Assembly: GCA_963854835.1 (NCBI GenBank)
Contig: OY978530.1
Span: forward strand, 38,069,639-38,133,638
Origin: Megamerina dolium
Taxonomy: Eukaryota; Arthropoda; Insecta; Diptera; Megamerinidae
Reading direction: 5' to 3'
DNA length: 64,000 nt
Of the stretch, positions 55,935 to 64,000 are shown in pieces (position 1 is the first letter of the stretch; every line of letters starts with the position of its first letter). The position numbers and the translations under genes are program-made. The notes beneath the pieces are model-generated. The model was not told the DNA's origin. It ran no database searches and saw only the letters and a list, made by a program, of their open reading frames with translations.

Positions 55935-57158
55935 TTAAGACTTTACGCTTGCTGGTAACGGTCCACCGATGTTTGCCATCAGTCTGCTTAGTGATGCTGT
56001 AACTTTAGCTGCTTTGTTTGTAGCATACTGCAATTGTGCCGTATATGTGAGCTTGGAGTCCAATCTAACTCCTAGATATTTAACCACCTTCTGTGTAGTT
56101 ATTTGTTCGTCGTTTATGTACATATCTACCTCCAAAGGAATTTGACGCCCCGTTATGAGCAGCAGTTCAGTTTTCTGCGTTGCTAACTGAAGTCCGTGGA
56201 AATTTAGCCATTCTTGAGTGCGTATCATCACCTGATTGAGTTTTCTTTGTGCTTCTACTGTATTTCTCGCAGTTATAACAGCTGCTATATCATCTGCAAA
56301 GCCCACTAGGAATGTGTCGTCTGGCATTTCTATGCGTAGTATTTCATCGTAACTTATATTCCAGAGATCTGGACCGAGGATTGAACCTTGGGCTGCACCA
56401 GCCGTTATTTTTTTCGTCTTTGGTCCAGCGTTTGTATTGTATGTGAGTACGCGGTCACATAAATAGCTGCGTATCATTCTACTCAAGTATGCAGGTATCC
56501 GGAAGCGTTGTTCTAAGGCTTCTATCATGTCCGACCATTTCACGCTGTTGAACGCGTTTCTAACATCTAGGGTCGCTAGCAAGACTACTGGTCTAGAATA
56601 GTGGTTACCTCTTTTTGTTATCGAGGCTGCTTCCACCACTTCTTGAATCGCTCCCACGGTAGACCTCCCTTTTCTAAAACCATGCTGTCTGTCACTGAGC
56701 CCACCGGCTGCTTGTATTGCAGCTGTGATACGAGGTTTAAGAAGCTTCTCTAATAATTTCCCAGCTGTATCAAGCATGCAGAGTGGGCGATATGCACCTG
56801 GTGTCATTGGGTCACCTTTGCCTTTGCTTACCAGAATTAGTTGTTGGTTCTTCCACACCTCTGGAAATGTCCCTTCTTTGAGACATGCGTTGTACATATT
56901 TAACAGTACCTGCGGCTGGTGGTGTACAAGTTCCTTTAATACTTCTCCTGGGATTTTGTCGGGGCCTGGTGCCTTCTTATTTTTAAGCGTACTTGCTGCA
57001 TATTCTAGTTCTTCTTCGCTGAAAAGCAGAATTTCTCCTGGTTCTCTAACTGGATCCTCCGGCCGTAAGGGATGTTGTGGAAACAAGGTCGAGACTATAT
57101 TCTCCATTGTTTCTTCATCCATATCATTTGTCACAACTTTGCTACCTGGTTTCTTCAT
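55935..57158 (-). pseudogene. R1-type reverse transcriptase, 407-codon uninterrupted frame
   Basis: The complete RT domain is open here: PGPDKIPGEVLKEL, AYRPLCMLDTAGKL, QHGFRKGRSTVGAI, TLDVRNAFNSVKW, AAQGSILGPDLWN, GFADDIAAVI (catalytic) and VKYLGVRLDSKL. The 1-bp deletion of copy 1 is absent (ACCTCTTTTTG against ACCTTTTTTG). The frame ends at PASVKS*, where a shared indel separates it from the C-terminal domain (55935-55690). The endonuclease part (57987-57142) is also in another frame, so the whole pol is still broken. Confidence 0.88.
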
Positions 57159-57987
57159 AACTATTTTGTATCCTAGTCCCCAGGGATTTGGGGTTTACGT
57201 TGTTTACGTCTTTGCTTAGTTCAGCCCACTTTTCATTTTTGCTGCGGAAAATAGCAGACTTGAGTTCTGCCTTTGCATTCTTGTATGCTGCACGCTCTAT
57301 AATAAAGTTTTCTCTACGTCTGGCCCTTGTTAGAATGCGTCTACACTGCATGCAGATTCGTCTCAGTTTTGCAACTTTTTCATTCCACCAGTATACCGAT
57401 TTGTGTCGCCTGTATCCCGTTTTCGGCTTGGAAGCATCACAAGCCTTTTTAATCGCGCTCATTGTTTGAGTAACTATTTCCCTAGCGGCATGGGTTTGGT
57501 CAACCATATTTGCTTGTCTATTGAACTCCGTCCGCAATACGTCTCTGTTCAATCTATCCACATTCCATTTGCGCGGTATTTTGACGCCATCCACTAGAGC
57601 ATCTTTTTGGCCTTGAAACTGATAAGAGTAGGAGATGTACTGATGGTCACTGGCCGTGAAATCCTCTAGTACCCTCCAGCAAATAATTTTCCCAGCTATT
57701 GATTCTGTAGCAAACGTTATGTCTGGTGTGGTGCTCTCGCAGCCTGGCCGTCTAAACGTCCTTGCTGTGCCCGTGTTTATAGCAATAAGGCTAAGCCTTG
57801 AAGCCATGTCCACTACCCTACGACCTCGGGCGTCCATAGTTGGCATACCCCACTCCGGAGCACGGGAGTTAAAATCACCTGCTACAACTAAAGCTCCTTC
57901 GAGTTCTAGAGCCTTGCCTTCGATGTCATTCAGTTTATCCTGGAAGGTCATTATATCATCGCTCGGAGTAAGATAACAGCTCACCAA
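57142..57987 (-). pseudogene. R1-type endonuclease C-part and linker, copy 2
   Basis: 281 codons, nearly the same as 49686-48841 (one visible difference, MQCRRIL against MQYRRIL). Contains VVAGDFNSRAPEWG and TASDHQYISY; the first part of the endonuclease is missing because of the 5' truncation. Confidence 0.85.
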
Positions 57988-58068
57988 TGTAACACCCTTA
58001 ATACGTACATAAACGTAACAAGATCCTCTGCCGCTGTCAGTGACCTGAATGCTGCTGGTTATAGGTTA

Positions 58069-58069
58069 T

Positions 58070-58104
<35 letters not shown>

Positions 58105-58178
58105 GAATAATAATAATAATACGAATAATAATAATAATAAGAATAATAATAATAATAATAACAATAATAATAAAATAA
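58069..58178. repeat. (TAA)n microsatellite, unit 2
   Basis: 12 bp shorter than the tract in unit 1; otherwise the same interrupted pattern. Confidence 0.95.
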
Positions 58179-58237
58179 CACTACAAATACCCCCCTTCTC
58201 TAAATTAAGTAACAGTCAATAAATTAAAAGTTACTTT

Positions 58238-59522
58238 TTATTTAGAGTTTGCATTTTGTAGAGTTTTCGTTTGTATATCATTATCTAAAAAAACCGGTTT
58301 AATTCTATCTATCAATATGTTTTGATGCACGTTATTTATGTTGACCGTGAACCATTTTGCAATATTTTCTACCACCTCAAACGGAACCTCGTATGGTTCC
58401 TGTATTTCTGTGCTTTTCCTATCTACCCTTACAAATACCATTTACAGTCTTATAAACTTTTGGGAACATAGACTGGCGAGTCACAATTATGTGCCATGTT
58501 GGAACGTGAGTTTCGAAATTTTTCTTTAAATCTAGTTAAAATTTCTGTCGGATCGAAAATTCTTTCTGACTCAACCACCATTTGACCAAGTAACCTAAAA
58601 ATTTGTCCGTATATCATTTTTAATGGCGTTGCATTGATGTTTTCCTTGAAGGTAGATCGTAAGAGTATGATCGGTAATGGATCGTTTCATTGTCTTCTTT
58701 GGCCATTATTGATGATTTTAATTGGCTATGTAAACGTTCTGTCACTCCATTAGATTGTGGATGGTATGAAGTGGTATTTATCGTTTGCCTTCCTAAAAAT
58801 TTTGCTAATTCACTGAATAATTTAGACATAAATTGAGTTCCTTGATCAGTTGTTATTGTATGAGGTACCTCAAGACGAGAAATTGTTCACGAAAAAAGGC
58901 TTCTGCTATAGTAAGAGCCAATATATTTTTAATCGGATAAACTTCTGGCTTACGATATCTATGTGAATATGTTCGAAACGACCTTTTAGAATGCTAATTT
59001 TCGAAATTGGTAATTTAGTATGTCTAATTACTGTTTTTGACAATTTACACATTCTTTTAACCATTGATTAATAATTTTATCCAGTCTTGGCCAAAAGTAA
59101 CGACTTGCTATTAATCGACGCATTGCTCTTACTCCAGTATGTGCTATGACATGAAGTTTGGTAAAATAAATTTACGCCAACTTACAGGGATATAAGGTCT
59201 GGTAATATCTAATGATATTTCGCACCATATACTAATTTTGAGAATTGGAACTCCTATTAATTGTAATTTATATCTACTGTCCGAAATTTCTATAAGTAAT
59301 TTAAATTTATTGTGTTTTTGTTGTTCTTGATAAAGCACTTTTAAATTTATATTATCAATGTCAATAGTTTCTATATTAGGGTTTCTAGATAATGTATCTG
59401 CTACAATGTTTGTTTCACCACTAATATGCCTAATGTCACTCGTAAATTGTGATATATATTCTAAATGTCTAGTTTGCCGTGGACTTATTTCGGTTTTCGA
59501 ATTTATGGTTTGTGGTCTGTAT
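58238..59522 (-). pseudogene. Ty3/gypsy pol fragment: RNase H end and integrase, copy 2
   Basis: Same content as 49949-51233, with a few substitutions (for example KFKLL against KLKLL near 59300). Confidence 0.85.
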
Positions 59523-62500
59523 ACTTACTTACTTACTTATGTGGCCATAACAACCGAGTATCGATTTAGGCCGAAAATAACATGCTTCGCCAGCCATCTC
59601 TGTTCTTCGCTAACTGGCGCCAGTTAGAAATTCCAAGCGCCGTTAGGTTCTCCAGTACTTGGTCTTTCCACCGGAGGTTAGGTCTTCCTCTTCTGCGTCG
59701 TCCTCCAGCAGGTTCCGAATATAACACCTTCTTAGCTGGAGCGTGTTCTTTACTATGTCAATATCAGCATACAGCTCATACAGCTCATGGTTGTACCTTA
59801 TTCGGTACTCGCCACCAACGCAAATAGGTCCAAAGATCTTGCGTAGGATTTTTCTCTCGAAAACTCCAAGCATTCGCTCATCCGAGGTGGAAATTGTCCA
59901 GGCTTCAGCGCCATATGTTAGGACGGGCATAATGAGAGACTTGTAGAGTGTAGTTTTCGTTCTTCGAGAGAGGGCTCGACTTCTCAATTGTTTACTCAGC
60001 CCAAAGTAACACCTGTTAGCAAGAGTTATCCTACGCATGATCTCCAAGCTGACGTCATTACTGCTGTTAATGCTGGTTCCAAGATAGACAAAGTCCCTTA
60101 CTACTTCAAAAGCGTAGTTGTCAACAGTGACGTGCTGTCCAAGACGCCGGGACTCTTTGTTTGTTGACACTAGATACTTCGTCTTGCCCTCGTTCACCGT
60201 GAGACCCATCCGACGCTACTCTCTTTCCAACTCTGAGAATGCTGCACTGACTGCTCGCGTGTTCATGCCGATTATGTCAATATCGTCGGCATACGCTAAC
60301 AGCATGACACTTTTGTTGAAGATAGTGCCGTTATGTCGTAGATCAGCAGCTCGTATTATTTTCTCCATAATAAGATTGAAGAAGTTGCACGATAACGAAT
60401 CACCTTGTCTGAAACCCCGTTCGGTATTAAACGGTGCGGAGAGGTCCTTCCCAATTTTCACTGCACAACGGGAGTTATGCAGTGTCATTCTACAAAGTCG
60501 AATGAGCTTTGCAGGAATACCGAACTCAGACATTGTTGCGTAGAGGTAATCCCTTACCGGACTGTCGAAAGCGGCTTTATAATCAACAAATAGGTGGTGT
60601 GTGTCGATCTGTTTTTCTTGGGTCTTCTCCAGGATTTGGCGCAGTGTGAAAATCTGGTCGATGGTGGATTTACCAGGTCTGAAGCCACACTGATAAGGTC
60701 CAATCAGGTTGCTGAGCATAGGCTTCAACCTTTCACACAGTAGGCTCGATAGAACCTTGTATGCGATGCTCAGGAGACTTATTCCACGGTAGTTGGCGCA
60801 AATTGTGGGGTCTCCTTTGTTATGTACGGGACAGAGAACACTGAGCCTCCAATCATCAGGCATGCTTTCATCCGACCATATTCTGCTTATGAGCTGGTGC
60901 ATGCGGGTGAGCAGCTCATCGCCTCCGCTCTTAAACAACTCGGCAGGCAGGCCATCGGCACCTGCAGCTTTGTTGTTCTTCAGCCTTAAAATGGCCTCGT
61001 CATAGTCGGGTGGTGGAAAATCAACACCATCATCTGTAATTGGGGTTATCGGGCAATTTCCTCCACTGGCGGACTTGTTCGTAGCATCGCCATTCAGTAA
61101 CGTGGAGAAGTGTTCCCTCCATAGGCTCAGTACACTCTGGACATCCGTAACCATAGTCCCATTTACATCACGACAAGAAGAGGCTCCGGGATTTAAACCT
61201 CCACTTAGGCGCTTGATCTTTTCTAAGAATTTTCGAGTCTCATTCTTGTCGGTACACATTTCTATCTCCTCACACTCGCGTCGTTCCAACTCCATCTTCT
61301 TGCGCCTGAAAAGATGTCTCTCTGCTCTCCTTTTCTCTCTGTACTGCTCCTCAACATCTCGCGTTGCGCTGCACTCAGGGTTTTTCTGTAGGCGGCGTCT
61401 TTCTCTGCGGTAGCGTCGCGACACTCCTGATCATACCACTCATTCCTCAGAGGCCGGTAGTAACCGATTACCTCCTCGGCAGCACTAGTCATGGAGTGGG
61501 ATATATGTGTCCACCGTGCGCATGTATCATCAAGTGGGGGAGTGTTCTGCATAAGCAGATCCGATAGTCGAGTGGCAAATGCATCTGCTGTCTCTGGTGA
61601 TCGCAGCTTACTGACATCGAGCTTTTTCTGTGTGGGACTTCTCTTGTTATTTGCGACACATAAACGTGTGCGCACCTTAGCTGCAACAAGGTAGTGATCC
61701 GAGTCGATGTTGGCTCCACGGATCGATTTCACGTCCATCACACTGGAAGCATGCCTTCCTTCAATCACCACATGATCAATTTGGTTTCTTGTACGTTGAT
61801 CTGGAGACAGCCATGTCGCTTTGTGGATGTCGAGATGCTGGAATCTGGTACCACCAATTACCATGTTTCGTGCTGCGGCGAAGTCGATCAGCCTCATTCC
61901 GTTATTGGAGGTGTTCTGGTGGAGGCTGAATTTTCCGACAGTTGGACCAAAGGTACCTTCCTTGCCCACCCTGGCATTAAAGTCGCCAAGCACGATTTTG
62001 ATATCGTGGCGGGGGCAGCGGACATAAGCTTCTTCGAGGCGCTGAAAGAAGCTCTCCTTGGTCACATTGTCCTTCTCATTCGTCCGAGCGTGGGGACATA
62101 TAAGGCTGATGTTAAAGAATTTTGCCTTGATGCGGATTGTGGCCAGCCGCTCGTTCACAGGCGTGAAGTGATGTCGTAGTCTCTTGCTGACCAAAACTCC
62201 ACATCCTAATTCGTGCCTTTCAGCATGGCAACTGTAGTAAATATCACAGGACGTTCTTTTGGAGCAGCCCTGTTCCGTCCATCGCATGTCCTAGAGAGCG
62301 GTGATGTCAGCTCTCTATTTTTCTAGGACATCAACCAGCTGGATAGAGGCACCCTCTCTATAAAGGGACCGGACATTCCAGGTGTATATCCGTAAATCAT
62401 TGTCCTTTTTTCGTTTGCAGGCGTCATCAACAAAAGCGGTAGTCCTTATCCGAGGCATATCTGTTTTTTTCATTGGGGGATTTTTTGGGTGGCGGGTCCC

Positions 62501-62609
62501 TAACCCAATGCACAACCTCTAGTCGAGGAGATTTTCGCCACTCACTTCAGCCGCCTCCCAGCGGGTGCCAGGAGGACGTTGCCCGGTAGTCGCTACGTGG
62601 AGGGCCTAC
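59523..62609 (-). mobile_element. RTE-like LINE (family A), copy 6 (unit 2)
   Basis: Counterpart of copy 5, with the same TAAG tail, C-terminal deletion, stops and frameshift. Confidence 0.9.
59643..62515 (-). pseudogene. RTE-like LINE pol in copy 6
   Basis: Frames 62515-62315, 62287-61262, 61424-60216 and 60209-59643 mirror those of copy 5. It keeps GFRQGDSLS and GPTVGKFSLHQN, as in the 10.9-14.1 kb copy, where copy 5 has GFKQGD and GPPVGKFSLHHN, so copy 5 carries the newer changes there. Private changes of copy 6 include SCNFFN (SCDFFN elsewhere) and SSLLCERL (SSVLCERL). Confidence 0.88.
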
Positions 62610-63969
62610 TATACACAGACGACATGAAGCTGTACTCGTCTGCACAACCACACCTAAAAGCACTACTAAATATTACAGAACAATTAACAACTGATATTAA
62701 AATGAAATTTGGAATTAGCAAGTGTAAAGCACATAGAGAAAGGAAAATGGATTGAAACGCAGACTGAAACGCTAGATATCGAAACTCTAGACAGCATCGA
62801 ATAATGCGATATATACAAATACCGTTCCAACAAAGTACGAAAATAGATCACATATTAATAAAAAAACAGCTTGCAAATATTAAAAACCCAACTCCAAAAT
62901 TCTTTGTAAAGCCGGTAACACATTCGCTATTCTGATACTCACATACTCTTTTGGAATAATAAACTGGACTAACACCGATATTAATAACTTAGAAATAGCC
63001 ACCCGGAAGAAACTGACGAAATAGAAAGCTACACCCCAACTCATGCATACAATAACAATACCAAGATCAGAAGGAGGAAGAGGATATATATACATTCGCA
63101 ACTTATACAATAGCCAAATAGTTAAATTAAGAAGATTAAGAACATCTGGCAGAAAACCCGAACATCGATAAGAAGAACAGCTATACTTGGCGAACTTCAT
63201 CGTAAAACGGAAGGATTTATAATCGCCATTCAGGATCAAGCAATTCTCACTAAAAACTATCAAAAATATATAAAGAAAGAACCTAATGTAATTAACGACA
63301 AATGCCGCAGGTGCCAAATATATACAGAAACAATAGGCCATATAATAGCAGGTTGCCAAATCCTACCAGGTACCGACTATACACAAAGACATGATATAGT
63401 TGCACAAATAGTACACCAAAAATCGCACATAAGCTCAATCTAATAGAAAACAACGACCCCTATTACAAATACATACCATCTAATATTCTAGAAAATAACA
63501 CCTATACCCTATATTGGGATATAACAATACACACCCATAAAACCATAATCAACAATAGACCGGTTATCACACTTACTTATTAATAAAGAAAACAAGATAA
63601 CATACTTCATTGAAATAAGCACACCCAACGACACAAACATTCACATGAAATACACTGAAAACATTGAAAAGTACACTGAACTAATACAAGAAATAAAAGG
63701 CATATGGAAACAAAACACAATAAGAACAATTTGTGATCTCTACAACAGGAATACTACACAAAACATTCATCCCAAACGTAAAACAACTCGACATCGAAGA
63801 AATAACACACTACAAGATACAGAAAGTAGTTATTTTGAAAATATACATATAACAACAACATAAAGAAAAATGTGCCAATACGACTTGCAGTCCGAAACTG
63901 CCGTCGTGCTCGGTGAAAATGGACCACGCCTCACGCGGTATGCGGGGGTTTGGTTGGTTGGTTGGTTGA
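62610..63969 (+). mobile_element. R2/R4-type LINE (family H), 3' part, copy 2
   Basis: Counterpart of 54321-55680, including the start at the YTDD box, the CCHC box (about 63303-63356), NNRPVITL and the TTGG repeats at 63949-63968. The C-terminal frame is 63645-63863. Confidence 0.75.
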
Positions 63970-64000
63970 AGTGGTGACTCATTCATAAGTCAAAATAGCG

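Larger units (their letters stand above)
55737..58068 (-). mobile_element. R1-clade LINE (family F), copy 2
   Basis: Like 47437-49766; lacks the last 700 bp of the element, its poly(A) tail and the left microsatellite because the duplication begins inside the element. Confidence 0.9.
55737..64000. repeat. 8.3-kb tandem duplication, unit 2 (cut by window end)
   Basis: Same order as unit 1. Position 64000 corresponds to 55711 in unit 1, so the unit should end near 64025. Whether a third unit follows cannot be seen. Confidence 0.95.

Overview
The window is repeat-dominated nuclear DNA from an insect, most likely a higher fly (Brachycera, possibly a tephritid fruit fly). The basis is AT-rich non-coding DNA, no operon-like gene order, and a mix of element types usual in such genomes: Penelope-like, Jockey-, RTE-, R1- and R2/R4-type LINEs, Ty3/gypsy, mariner, Polinton and a tRNA-derived SINE. 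I found no convincing host gene. Nearly all recognisable coding sequence is transposon-derived and broken. Genus and species are not determined.

Layout. 0-9.5 kb: two Penelope-like remnants in opposite orientation, a DUF4780-type ORF, possible LTR edges, and a 5'-truncated RTE-like LINE. 9.5-16.8 kb: a SINE, a divergent tandem repeat of about 306 bp, a near-full-length RTE-like LINE with only three in-frame stops, and a Polinton DNA polymerase B relic. 16.8-21.9 kb: a SINE pair facing each other, an internally deleted RTE-like copy, a mariner relic and a foldback repeat. 21.93-26.12 kb: a Ty3/gypsy element with two 438-bp LTRs that read identically, a PBS, a polypurine tract and a 4-bp target duplication, but no reverse transcriptase or RNase H. 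26-33 kb: SINE pieces, a dispersed repeat with an internal (TA)n tract, a mariner with excellent terminal repeats and a lost catalytic Asp, and a deleted DUF4817-type transposase. 33-37.2 kb: a decayed Jockey-clade LINE. 37.5-41.5 kb: a mariner inside a gypsy RNase H remnant, a full-length SINE, and another LINE pol. 42.5-44.4 kb: a decayed RTE-like copy.

46.7-64 kb: an R1-clade LINE in a (TTA)n microsatellite, followed by gypsy pol, RTE-like LINE and R2/R4-type LINE fragments. From 47437 onward this mosaic is duplicated head to tail (unit about 8.3 kb; second unit from 55737). The window ends about 25 bp before the expected end of the second unit, so a longer array is possible.

The genes do not form a pathway; the elements relate by nesting and by trans-mobilisation (SINE and defective copies depending on LINE or LTR enzymes). 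The most notable observations are the tandem mosaic duplication, the (TTA)n-flanked R1-type LINE, an amber codon shared by RTE-like copies at separate loci, and the RT-less gypsy element with matching LTRs. I did not find a clearly new biological system.
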